The notes: generated by a model not told the origin, from the letters alone. 13,681 bases of DNA from an uncultured Bacilli bacterium (GCA_934101685.1 CAKORZ010000038.1:1-13681), one strand, 5' to 3'; shown: positions 1 to 6,747, numbered from the stretch's first letter. Translations and numbers: made by a program.

Positions 1-114
1 ACTTTATTGTTATTAATATAATGTTAGATATAAATTTTCTTTTTATTTATGTGCTTATTGCGTTATATAAAACAATTAAAAATAAAATGATACATGTATG
101 ATTTTAATAAGAGT

Positions 115-125
115 TATGCTAAAAT
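115..125 (+). promoter_or_regulatory. Putative extended -10 promoter of the PAP2 gene
   Basis: A TGC-TAAAAT extended -10 (TG at 117-118, hexamer 120-125) lies about 25 nt before the start codon. No good -35 is visible. Just upstream, 90-99 reads ATACATGTAT, a perfect 10-nt palindrome near the -35 position that could be an operator or chance in AT-rich DNA. Confidence 0.35.
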
Positions 126-150
126 TAAAACTGCATGTAGGAGGTAAAAC

Positions 151-810
151 ATGAAAGTAAATAAGAAAAGAAATATTATAATAAGTGTTGTTTTAAGTGT
201 GTTTGCAATAGTATATACATTATTAGTTAAATTTGTTGATGTAAAAGAAGTAGGACCTAATAATTCTAAAGTTGGGTTTGCTAATCTTAATAAGGCTGTT
301 TTTAGAGCTTTTGGAGAAAATAGTCATTGGTATAATTTAACTAAGTATTTAGGCTATATATTTGTATTAATTGTTTTAGTATATGTAGTAATAGGAATTA
401 TTGAGTTAGTAAAAAGAAAGAGTTTGTTTAAAGTAGATAAAGAGCTTCTTACTTTAGGTTGTTTTTATATAGTAATAGGTTTAATGTATATTTTATTTGA
501 AAAAGTAATAGTTAATTATAGACCTGTATTAGTAGATGGTGTACTTGAAGCATCATATCCTTCATCTCATACAATGATTACTTTATGTGTATGTGGAAGT
601 GCAATTATTATAAATAGCAAACTATTTAAAAATAATATTATAAGATATATTAATATAGCATTATCGTTTGTTATGATTTTGATGGTAATAGGTAGAACTT
701 TATCAGGCGTGCATTGGTTTACTGATATAGTAGGTGGAGTTATTATATCTAGTGCATTACTTATGATTTACTACACTATTATTGATTGCTTAGAAAATAA
801 AAATAATTAG
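151..810 (+). CDS. PAP2-family (type 2 phosphatidic acid phosphatase) membrane protein
   Basis: Predicted integral membrane phosphatase of 219 aa, probably acting on a lipid phosphate or polyprenyl pyrophosphate at the cytoplasmic membrane. The three PAP2 motifs are present: an RP motif (R124-P125) preceded by K118, PSSH at 137-140, and GR-x5-H-x3-D with R182, H188 and D192. Hydrophobic segments lie near residues 8-26, 67-87, 101-117, 142-155, 166-181 and 193-213, the usual six-helix layout. K118 is five residues before R124 rather than the canonical six, so the first motif is slightly off-register. AGGAGGT at 139-145, five nt before ATG, fixes the start. The gene stands alone and ends at a bidirectional terminator. 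The substrate cannot be read from sequence; undecaprenyl pyrophosphate recycling is one possibility. Confidence 0.9.
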   Translation: MKVNKKRNIIISVVLSVFAIVYTLLVKFVDVKEVGPNNSKVGFANLNKAVFRAFGENSHWYNLTKYLGYIFVLIVLVYVVIGIIELVKRKSLFKVDKELLTLGCFYIVIGLMYILFEKVIVNYRPVLVDGVLEASYPSSHTMITLCVCGSAIIINSKLFKNNIIRYINIALSFVMILMVIGRTLSGVHWFTDIVGGVIISSALLMIYYTIIDCLENKNN

Positions 811-835
811 TAGTTTACAAAAAAAATAATAGAAT

Positions 836-859
836 AAAAGACACATAATGTGCCTTTTT
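836..859. terminator. Bidirectional intrinsic terminator between convergent genes
   Basis: AAAAG-a-CACA-TAA-TGTG-c-CTTTT forms a stem with one internal mismatch and a 3-nt loop. It has T-rich tails on both strands (855-859 on +, complement of 833-839 on -). It lies 26 nt after the PAP2 stop and directly beyond the stop of the convergent regulator gene, so it can serve both. Confidence 0.75.
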
Positions 860-861
860 GT

Positions 862-1917
862 TTATACTTGTTTTTCTTTTTTAGGGTGATTTAATATAAT
901 GCCACTTACTAAAAATACAACTGAACAACATAATAGTGATAATGCAATTATAAGATGAACATTATTTTCTAATGTTAAATCAATAATCCATTTTGAAAAA
1001 TCTGCTTTAAAGATATTCGCATCATCTATTTCTTTTTGAATAGTTAAATCTTTGACTTTTATAAATGGTGGTATTAAATACAATAAGTCAATTAAAAATA
1101 ATATTATACTAGTTTTTAATAAGTTATTAACTTTTAAAAATCTTACAGTCATTAAAATATTTAACATTAAATAACATGCAAGTGTTAGTGGAAATCCAAG
1201 TTTAAAGAACCAATGATTGTTAGCATAACCATTTATAACTGTGAATATATCAAGTGTAATAAGAAGGATATTAAGCATAACATAATCAATTGCAACAGAA
1301 ACAAAATCGCCAAATTTTCTAATATTTTTAAATGCTTTATATTTATTTATATAAATTGGTGTAAAGATTACAACTAAGCCAAATAAAACTGATAAAGTTG
1401 CAACTAGAAACCAATTACCTTTTGTGTAAATACAACAAACACCTAAAAGTAATGTTAATGCTAAATACATTGAAAGAGGAATAAAAATTAATTTGTATTT
1501 TTTAATGTATTTTGGAAGATTTGTGAATGTGAAAGAAAGAGTAAGTGATGATAGTACTATCCAAAACCATGTTAAACTTTTGTTTATTGCTAGATTACAA
1601 ATAAAGCATGTTGCAATGGCGATTGCATAAGCAATATAGAAAAACAAACTCCAAGAAAAACTTAAATTTCTCCATTTCTTTGCTTGAACTTTTTCTTTTC
1701 TTGATTGATCATCAATACTTGCTGTTATAAGTTCATGTTCACTAACTTCTAAAATTTCACCAAGTTTTGGTAATAATGTAATGTCTGGATGTGCGACATC
1801 TTTTTCCCATTTACTTACTGCTGATTCTGTTACAAACAATTTTGCTGCAAGTTCTTTTTGCGTTAATTTTTTTTCTTGTCTTCTATTTTTTAGAAAAGAC
1901 CCAAAACTATTTTTCAT
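862..1917 (-). CDS. XRE-family regulator with C-terminal multi-pass membrane domain
   Basis: A 351-aa protein. Residues about 12-64 are an HTH_3/XRE DNA-binding domain with the typical LTQKELA...VTESAVSKWEKD core. The rest is a membrane domain with about eight hydrophobic segments (roughly 87-110, 114-132, 142-163, 168-190, 207-229, 238-258, 268-286, 320-342), joined by a short basic linker. Such fusions are common in Bacillota and are thought to be membrane-tethered one-component regulators; their signals are mostly unknown. AAGGAGGGA (complement of 1923-1931) precedes ATG by 5 nt. It is transcribed divergently from the methyltransferase and convergently with the PAP2 gene, so either could be its target; this is inference. 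The HTH call is secure, the membrane-domain function is not. Confidence 0.88.
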   Translation of the reverse strand: MKNSFGSFLKNRRQEKKLTQKELAAKLFVTESAVSKWEKDVAHPDITLLPKLGEILEVSEHELITASIDDQSRKEKVQAKKWRNLSFSWSLFFYIAYAIAIATCFICNLAINKSLTWFWIVLSSLTLSFTFTNLPKYIKKYKLIFIPLSMYLALTLLLGVCCIYTKGNWFLVATLSVLFGLVVIFTPIYINKYKAFKNIRKFGDFVSVAIDYVMLNILLITLDIFTVINGYANNHWFFKLGFPLTLACYLMLNILMTVRFLKVNNLLKTSIILFLIDLLYLIPPFIKVKDLTIQKEIDDANIFKADFSKWIIDLTLENNVHLIIALSLLCCSVVFLVSGIILNHPKKEKQV

Positions 1918-1942
1918 ATAGTTCCCTCCTTAAGTTATGAAG

Positions 1943-1951
1943 ATTATAACA
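1943..1951 (-). promoter_or_regulatory. Extended -10 promoter of the XRE regulator gene
   Basis: Read on the minus strand, TG-T-TATAAT (complement of 1943-1951) is a perfect extended -10 about 26 nt before the start codon. The -35 region is weak. A GTTGA-TTT-TCAAC inverted repeat at 1981-1993 lies upstream and could be an operator, perhaps autoregulatory. Confidence 0.5.
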
Positions 1952-2085
1952 TACAAATTTTAGTGTTGCATTGACCTTATGTTGATTTTCAACTGGAAAA
2001 TTATTCAAGTATCTATTTCATATATAAAATGATATTTAGATAGTTGTTATAACTTTTTAGTAGATGATTATTCAAAGTAAAATAA

Positions 2086-2120
2086 AAAAGAATTAGAATA
2101 TTGTTTCCTCTAATTCTTTT
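2086..2120. terminator. Terminator-like hairpin in a divergent spacer
   Basis: AAAAGAATTAGA (2086-2097) pairs perfectly with TCTAATTCTTTT (2109-2120) around an 11-nt loop. The stem is flanked by A-rich DNA on the left and T-rich DNA on the right, so it looks like a bidirectional intrinsic terminator. Both neighbouring genes read away from it, so it ends no known gene. It could be a leader attenuator of the methyltransferase gene, the end of a small RNA, or a remnant. Confidence 0.5.
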
Positions 2121-2245
2121 GATTGCAATTTAAAATTAATTTTTTATTCTTTTTACACGCTTATATTACCACAAAATGAGAAATTTTTCAAGTCTTGTAA
2201 TGCTTGTGCGTGTTAGTGTATTAAATATGTAGAGGTGTAAAAAAA

Positions 2246-3100
2246 ATGAAAAATATGACAGCATTAATGAGTTATTTTGTTAGGTATTATTATACTAAAA
2301 ATAATAAAGATAAAGTGTATGAAGAAAAGGTTAAATTATTAAGTGATGAGGAATATAAAAATATAGAAGAGAATCTTTCTAATGGTATTAAATTTTTTAA
2401 CTCGCTATATGATGGTAGTGATCCAGTTAGTTGGATAGTTAATAATCAATTAGGTCCTTCAGTTATAGCTAGGAGTGTTATTAGTGAAGAATTGTTATTA
2501 GAAAGTATAAGAAAAGGATGTAAACAATATCTTATATTAGCTAGTGGGTATGATACTTCTTTTAGTAAAGTAAATAAGAGTGTTAAAGTTTATGAAGTTG
2601 ATAAAGAAGAGATAATTGAAGATAAAGAGAGAAGAATTAAATTGAGTCATGCTAATAATAGCAATGTTACCTATATTAATTGTGATTTTAATAGTGAATG
2701 GATTAATAATATTATTAATACGATATTTAATAAAAATGAATTTACCTTTTGTTCGCTTTTAGGAATAAGTTATTATTTGGATAAAGAAATATTTGGAAAG
2801 ACTATTGAATTAGTTTCTAGTATTATAGGAGATAATAGTTATATTGTGTTTGATTATCCTATTAATTGTGAAAGTGAAAAAGAAAAGTTAAATAAGAAGT
2901 TAGCAGCAGGGGCTAATGAAGAAATGAAATCTAATTATTCTATAAATGATATTGAATGTATAGCTAAAAAAGCAAATTTAAAGATATATAAAAACTATAC
3001 TTATAAAGATATAAATGATAGATACTTTTATAATCAATGTATGAAAGCACCTGTTGGAGTTAACTACTGTGTATTAGTAAAAAATAACAATGAATTTTAA
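2246..3100 (+). CDS. Leucine carboxyl methyltransferase-like SAM-dependent methyltransferase
   Basis: A 284-aa class I methyltransferase resembling the LCM/PPM1 family, which transfers a methyl group from S-adenosylmethionine, typically to a carboxyl or hydroxyl oxygen. Seen: an N-terminal region with the conserved arginine of the ARS motif (R76), the SAM-loop motif QYLILASGYDTSF (94-106, replacing the usual LGAGLDTR), and the acidic strand YEVD (116-119) followed by a lysine/arginine-rich helix. A late LLGISYYL strand (171-178) matches the family's LEGVxMYL segment. AGAGGTG at 2231-2237, eight nt upstream, supports this ATG. It has no co-directional partner nearby. Bacterial family members often modify small molecules or secondary metabolites; no substrate can be inferred here. 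Confidence 0.8.
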   Translation: MKNMTALMSYFVRYYYTKNNKDKVYEEKVKLLSDEEYKNIEENLSNGIKFFNSLYDGSDPVSWIVNNQLGPSVIARSVISEELLLESIRKGCKQYLILASGYDTSFSKVNKSVKVYEVDKEEIIEDKERRIKLSHANNSNVTYINCDFNSEWINNIINTIFNKNEFTFCSLLGISYYLDKEIFGKTIELVSSIIGDNSYIVFDYPINCESEKEKLNKKLAAGANEEMKSNYSINDIECIAKKANLKIYKNYTYKDINDRYFYNQCMKAPVGVNYCVLVKNNNEF

Positions 3101-3127
3101 TATTTCTTAATTTGTTTTCTTCATTAA

Positions 3128-3156
3128 TTGACTATTAAAAACATATAATTTAATAT
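3128..3156 (+). promoter_or_regulatory. Putative promoter of the DUF1538 / P-II-like operon
   Basis: TTGACT (3128-3133) and TAATAT (3151-3156) are separated by 17 nt. A perfect TATAAT also lies at 3144-3149, but without a matching -35. The first pair would start transcription near 3163, giving a very short leader with the ribosome site AAAGGTG at 3164-3170. Confidence 0.45.
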
Positions 3157-3181
3157 TAATTATAAAGGTGCCGTGATAGTA

Positions 3182-4660
3182 ATGTATAAGGAGTTATTTA
3201 CAAAAATAAAGGAATCGTTTTTATCAATTTTACCAGTGTTTTTGCTTGTAATTGTTTTACATTTCACTCTTGCTCCATTAAGTAATAGTATGTTTTCTTC
3301 TTTTATAGTAGGAACATTATTATTAGTTTTAGGAATGTCTTTATTTACTCTAGGTGCAGATAATGCAATGATGCCTATAGGTAATAAAATGGGATCGTTT
3401 TTATCAAAGCATAAAAGTCTAACTTTATTAGTGTTTACTTGTTTTTTATTAGGAACCTGCATTACTATAGCAGAACCAGATTTAAAGGTGCTAGCTGAAC
3501 AAGCAAGTTATCTGCCTAGTACAACTTTAATTATTACTGTTGCAATAGGAGTAGGAATCTTTTTAGCATTAGCAGCACTAAGAATTATTTTTAAACTAAG
3601 CTTATCAAAATTATTATTAATATCATATGGTTTATTATTTATATTAACTATATTTATACCATCTAAATTTATACCATTATCATTTGATTCTGGTGGTGTT
3701 ACAACAGGGCCAATAACAGTTCCTTTTATTATGGCATTAGGTGTAGGAATAGCATCTGTTAATGGTGGAGAAACATCTAAAGATGATAGTTTTGGATTAA
3801 TTGGGTTATGCTCTATTGGACCAATTGTAGCAGTTCTATTTTTAAGTATATTCTTTAAAAGTGGTAATACGGATTATGTTTTAGATTCTAGTTCATTAAG
3901 TATATTTGAATATCTTTTAAAATATGGTAAAGAAGTATTAATAGCGTTAAGTCCAATTGTAATATTATTTATTGTGTTTCAAATATTTTTCCTTAAAATA
4001 TCAAAGAAATCTTTAATTAAAATACTTATTAGTATTGTTTATACATTTATTGGATTAGTTTTATTTTTAGTAGGAGTTAATTATGGATTTAGTAATGTTG
4101 GAAGCTATCTTGGTAAGGAAATAGGAAGTAATCATCCAGGTATTTTAATACCACTTGGAATGATTATGGGATTACTTACAATACTTGCTGAACCAGCAGT
4201 ATATGTTCTTAATAAACAAGTTGAAGAAATATCTAGTGGTTTAATTACTAGAAAATCATTAACTATTAGTTTAGCTTTAGGAGTTTCTTTAGCAGTAGGT
4301 TTATCAATGCTTAGAATTGTTTTTGATATTCCGGTTATGTATATTTTATTGCCTGGATATTTAATTGCTTTAGTAATGACTTTCTTTACACCAAAATTAT
4401 TTACTGCGATTGCTTTTGACTCAGGTGGAGTGGCTAGTGGACCAATGGCTGCGACATTTATTTTGCCATTTGCAATAGGCGCATGCTTAGCTTTAAATCA
4501 TAGTGTAGTTTTAGATGCTTTTGGTTTAGTAGCCTTTATTGCTTTAACTCCTTTAATTAGTATTCAAGTATTAGGTATTATGTATAATTATAGACTTAAG
4601 AAACAAAGTAAAGAAGCACAAGCTCGTGAATTTGAAGAATATATTGAATTGGAGGTATAA
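3182..4660 (+). CDS. DUF1538 multi-pass membrane protein with internal duplication
   Basis: About 492 aa, very hydrophobic, about 12 or more predicted membrane segments. I recognise it as a DUF1538-family protein, of unknown function. It is two tandem repeats: (F)DSGGV-xx-GP occurs at residues 168-177 and 412-421, LRI(I/V)F at 133-137 and 377-381, an AEP motif at 97-99 and 336-338, and a D-x-FGL motif near 202-206 and 445-449. Corresponding motifs are about 240 residues apart. Two-fold repeats with a conserved Gly/Pro/Asp motif inside the membrane are typical of secondary transporters and channels, so a carrier role is a reasonable inference. The start is ambiguous: a GTG at 3173 lies only 2 nt past AAAGGTG, while ATG 3182 lies 11 nt past it; I prefer ATG. 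The two P-II-like genes follow immediately, suggesting regulation of this protein. Confidence 0.85.
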   Translation: MYKELFTKIKESFLSILPVFLLVIVLHFTLAPLSNSMFSSFIVGTLLLVLGMSLFTLGADNAMMPIGNKMGSFLSKHKSLTLLVFTCFLLGTCITIAEPDLKVLAEQASYLPSTTLIITVAIGVGIFLALAALRIIFKLSLSKLLLISYGLLFILTIFIPSKFIPLSFDSGGVTTGPITVPFIMALGVGIASVNGGETSKDDSFGLIGLCSIGPIVAVLFLSIFFKSGNTDYVLDSSSLSIFEYLLKYGKEVLIALSPIVILFIVFQIFFLKISKKSLIKILISIVYTFIGLVLFLVGVNYGFSNVGSYLGKEIGSNHPGILIPLGMIMGLLTILAEPAVYVLNKQVEEISSGLITRKSLTISLALGVSLAVGLSMLRIVFDIPVMYILLPGYLIALVMTFFTPKLFTAIAFDSGGVASGPMAATFILPFAIGACLALNHSVVLDAFGLVAFIALTPLISIQVLGIMYNYRLKKQSKEAQAREFEEYIELEV

Positions 4661-4662
4661 GT

Positions 4663-5004
4663 ATGAAAGTTGATAAAAAACTTAAACTTACAGTATTAAT
4701 TACTGAAAGAGATATTGTAAATAAAGTAACTAAGTATCTAGAAAATGTAGGGGCTAATAAATACTTTTTAATGTATGCAATGGGTAGTGCTAGTTCAAGC
4801 ATATTAGATTATTTAGGAATAGGTGAAACTAAAAAAGATATTCTTATTTATCCTTGTAGCGATGAGGATTCTTCAAAGATAATGGAAGCTATAAAAATAA
4901 GTGAATTTTTAAAGAATACAATTGCTTTTAGAGTTCCAATAAAAGGTATATCTAGTTTAGATAGTTTAAAGTATTTCTTAAAGGAGGAGATAGAAAATGA
5001 ATAA
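4663..5004 (+). CDS. P-II-like small regulatory protein (first copy)
   Basis: A 113-aa soluble protein with the beta-alpha-beta pattern of the P-II/GlnB-like fold. It opens with KLTVLITERDIVNKV (8-22), continues with the GSASSSILDYLGIGET segment (41-56, T-loop/strand-2 region of the divergent class) and the strand KDILIYPC (58-65), and ends with IAFRVPI (87-93). P-II proteins are trimers that bind ATP/ADP and small effectors and regulate transporters and enzymes by T-loop contacts. The canonical uridylylated tyrosine context and the GDGKIF B-loop are not evident, so this is a divergent P-II-like protein rather than GlnB or GlnK. GGAGGT (4651-4656) lies inside the end of the DUF1538 gene, and only 2 nt separate the two genes, implying coupled translation. 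Confidence 0.75.
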   Translation: MKVDKKLKLTVLITERDIVNKVTKYLENVGANKYFLMYAMGSASSSILDYLGIGETKKDILIYPCSDEDSSKIMEAIKISEFLKNTIAFRVPIKGISSLDSLKYFLKEEIENE

Positions 5005-5317
5005 GTTTGAGTGTATAGTTACTATTTGCGATGGTGGATATAGTGATTATGTAGTAGATGCAAGCAAAGAAGCAGGCGCTAAAGGTGCTACTATTATAAA
5101 TGGAAGAGGAAGTACTTCTAAAGAGCCTAATAAGTTCTTTAAACTAAATATTCAACCAGATAAACAAATTGTTTTAATTCTTTGTAAGGGAGAACAAACA
5201 AAAGCTATAGTAGAAGCTATTAGTAATAAAGCTGGAATGAATACTAAAGCTCATGCATTATCATTTGTCTTACCTGTAGAAGATGCAATAGGAATGGCAG
5301 AAATATTTAAAGAGTAA
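4997..5317 (+). CDS. P-II-like small regulatory protein (second copy)
   Basis: A 106-aa P-II-like protein, clearer than its neighbour. Residues 4-11 are the first strand. AGAKGATIINGRGS (26-39) matches the P-II GA(R/K)GxTIxxGRG segment leading into the T-loop, and NIQPDKQIVLIL (51-62) matches the strand after the T-loop. The C-terminal half NKAGMNTKAHALSFVLPVEDAIG replaces the canonical GDGKIF B-loop with a KAHALSF stretch, so nucleotide binding may differ. The T-loop here is short. It overlaps the preceding P-II-like gene by 8 nt (ATGAATAA), with AAGGAGG at 4981-4987. The two P-II-like proteins are dissimilar in sequence, so they probably form a hetero-complex or sense separate ligands. The operon stops at the terminator at 5319-5346. 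Confidence 0.82.
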   Translation: MNKFECIVTICDGGYSDYVVDASKEAGAKGATIINGRGSTSKEPNKFFKLNIQPDKQIVLILCKGEQTKAIVEAISNKAGMNTKAHALSFVLPVEDAIGMAEIFKE

Positions 5318-5318
5318 T

Positions 5319-5346
5319 AAAAAAGGTCATTTAAGTGACCTTTTTT
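5319..5346. terminator. Bidirectional intrinsic terminator
   Basis: AAAAAAGGTCA-TTTAAG-TGACCTTTTTT gives an 11-bp perfect stem with A and T runs on either side. It starts just after the second P-II-like stop codon and ends 5 nt before the stop of the convergent cold-shock gene, serving both. Confidence 0.92.
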
Positions 5347-5351
5347 AGTTC

Positions 5352-5555
5352 TTACTCAATAACAGTTATATTACTAGCTCTAGTTCTATCATTGTCTTCA
5401 ACGATATCAAAGCTAACTTTTTGACCTTGTGTTAAACTTTTATAACCTTCAGCATTGATTGCACTATAGTGAGCAAATACATCTTTACCATCACTAGTAG
5501 TGATAAATCCATAACCTTTTTCAGAATTGAACCATTTTACAGTTCCTTGATACAT
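5352..5555 (-). CDS. csp: Cold-shock protein (CspA family)
   Basis: A 67-aa single cold-shock domain that binds single-stranded RNA and DNA and acts as an RNA chaperone in the cytoplasm. The opening GTVKWFNSEKGYGFI contains RNP1 (KGYGFI, 13-18), and RNP2 is VFAHY (26-30; VFVHF is more usual). The end ASNITVIE fits the family, and the length is standard. AAGGAGG (complement of 5568-5574) precedes ATG by 12 nt, rather far. The gene has an apparently long, structured leader, which is common for cold-inducible csp genes. It is transcribed in the same direction as the ABC transporter genes upstream but probably from its own promoter. Confidence 0.97.
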   Translation of the reverse strand: MYQGTVKWFNSEKGYGFITTSDGKDVFAHYSAINAEGYKSLTQGQKVSFDIVEDNDRTRASNITVIE

Positions 5556-5601
5556 AGGTAGAAAAATCCTCCTTCTTAATAATTAGTAGTAATAAATTAA
5601 A

Positions 5602-5641
5602 ATAGCCTATACAACCATACAAATTTGATTGTATAAGCTAT
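5602..5641 (-). terminator. Strong hairpin between the ABC operon and the cold-shock gene
   Basis: On the minus-strand RNA, AUAGC-U-UAUACAA pairs with UUGUAUA-G-GCUAU. That is 13 bp counting one U-G wobble, around a 14-nt loop containing CAAATTTG, and it is followed by TTTTAATTTATT. On the plus strand the same position is an A/C mismatch, so the structure favours minus-strand RNA. It may be the terminator of the lipoprotein-containing operon, or part of the cold-shock leader. Confidence 0.6.
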
Positions 5642-5662
5642 ATGTTTACTATTACCAACTTA

Positions 5663-5691
5663 ATGATACATCAAATAGTTAAATTAAGCAA
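5663..5691 (-). promoter_or_regulatory. Putative promoter of the cold-shock gene
   Basis: On the minus strand, TTGCTT (complement of 5686-5691) and TATCAT (complement of 5663-5668) are 17 nt apart. Transcription would begin near 5656, giving a leader of about 100 nt that contains the hairpin at 5602-5641. Confidence 0.4.
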
Positions 5692-5702
5692 GTAAATATC
5701 TT

Positions 5703-6725
5703 TTATTCACTAAGACTTGAAATAGCATTTCTTGCATATTCTGTTGTTACTATTTTATCATAAGGAGCACGTTTATCTAATTGATTAGCAAGTTCTATAA
5801 TATCCATTAATTTGTTTAAAGATTCAACAGTTAAAGTAGGATCTTTAGCCCATGCTTCAATTGATCTATAGTTTTTAACTGCAGTAGTTAAATCTTCAAT
5901 TGAAGAATCACTAAAATACGATTTTATTGCCTCTGCAACTTCTGCATCAGTATGTTCATATACCCATTTTTGAGCTTTATATATAGCATTTGTGAACTTT
6001 TGAATAGTATCACTATTTTTATTCATATAACTTTTTAAAGTAGAATATGAAGTATAAGGAATATTTCCTGACAACTCACCTAGAGATGCTACTATATATC
6101 CTTTATTTGCTTTTACAATGCTAGAAGCAGTAGGTTCAAATAAAGAAACATAATCTCCCTCTCCTGAAGTAAATGCTCCAGCCATTGCCGCAAATTGAAC
6201 ATCTGTTCTTACATTTACATCTTTAGTAGAGTCATTAACTCCAACATTTAATCCAGCATTTTTTAATATGTATTCAAGAACCATTTCTGGCATACCAGCA
6301 AGCCTACCACCAAGTATTTCTTTACCTCTTAACATAGAAATATCAAAGTTACTTGTATTAGTTCTTGAAACTAAGAAACTCCCATCTTTTTGAGTTAATT
6401 GAGCAAAGTTAATTGCATAGTCTTTTTGACCTTCGTTATAAACATAAATTGAAGCCTCACTACCCATTAAACCTATTTCAGCATCTTTAGATAATAAAGC
6501 TGCCATTGTTTTATCTGCACCATTAGTGTTTACAAAAGATACTTTTAACCCTTCTTCTTTAAAGAATCCCATTGTATCTGCTACATATTGAGGTGCATAG
6601 AAAACTGAATGAGTAACCTCAGCTACTGTGAGTTTAGTTAAACCGTCATCTTTACAACTACATCCATTTATAAGTAAAAATGGAAAAGCTAGTAAAGAAG
6701 CTAAAAAACATTTTATTTTTTTCAT
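5703..6725 (-). CDS. ABC transporter substrate-binding lipoprotein (NMT1/SsuA/TauA-like)
   Basis: A 340-aa extracytoplasmic solute-binding protein of a high-affinity importer. The N-terminus has KK, a hydrophobic stretch (6-19) and the lipobox LINGC with lipidated C22. The mature part begins with a THI5/NMT1-like fold: YAPQYVADTMGFFKEEGL (43-60), then MAALLSKDAEIGLMGSE (74-90) and GGRLAGMPEMVLEYILKNAGL (139-159), which match the nitrate/sulfonate/taurine and HMP-binding families. AAGGAGA (complement of 6734-6740) precedes ATG by 8 nt. It is the last gene of the ATPase-permease-lipoprotein unit, 56 nt after the permease, with an AT-rich inverted repeat in the gap. The substrate cannot be told; aliphatic sulfonates, thiamine precursors or other small organics are possible. 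Confidence 0.88.
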   Translation of the reverse strand: MKKIKCFLASLLAFPFLLINGCSCKDDGLTKLTVAEVTHSVFYAPQYVADTMGFFKEEGLKVSFVNTNGADKTMAALLSKDAEIGLMGSEASIYVYNEGQKDYAINFAQLTQKDGSFLVSRTNTSNFDISMLRGKEILGGRLAGMPEMVLEYILKNAGLNVGVNDSTKDVNVRTDVQFAAMAGAFTSGEGDYVSLFEPTASSIVKANKGYIVASLGELSGNIPYTSYSTLKSYMNKNSDTIQKFTNAIYKAQKWVYEHTDAEVAEAIKSYFSDSSIEDLTTAVKNYRSIEAWAKDPTLTVESLNKLMDIIELANQLDKRAPYDKIVTTEYARNAISSLSE

Positions 6726-6747
6726 TTAATTATTCTCCTTTTACTCT

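Larger units (their letters stand above)
1918..2245. other. 328-base divergent intergenic region
   Basis: It holds the regulator promoter (about 1943-1951), a small inverted repeat GTTGA-TTT-TCAAC (1981-1993), a perfect 12-bp hairpin (2086-2120), an AAAATTAATTTT palindrome near 2132, and a long-range inverted pair ACACGC (2155-2160) / GCGTGT (2208-2213). No convincing protein-coding frame is present. The methyltransferase promoter is unclear: TTGTAA (2195-2200) and TATTAA (2219-2224) are 18 nt apart, but a start from there would fall on the ribosome site at 2231-2237. Confidence 0.6.

Noticed and set aside
1978..2031. Possible 17-residue peptide (ATG at 1978)
   Set aside because: No ribosome site and no family-like composition; it lies across the inverted repeat at 1981-1993.
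3173..3181. GTG start for the DUF1538 gene
   Set aside because: Only 2 nt separate it from AAAGGTG, and the ATG at 3182 gives the more natural N-terminus; the difference is three residues and remains unsettled.
3160..3462. Antisense reading frame inside the DUF1538 gene
   Set aside because: It is opposite a well-supported coding frame with strong repeats and has no ribosome site; other long antisense frames (for example in 8384-8812 and 9856-10128) were dropped for the same reason.
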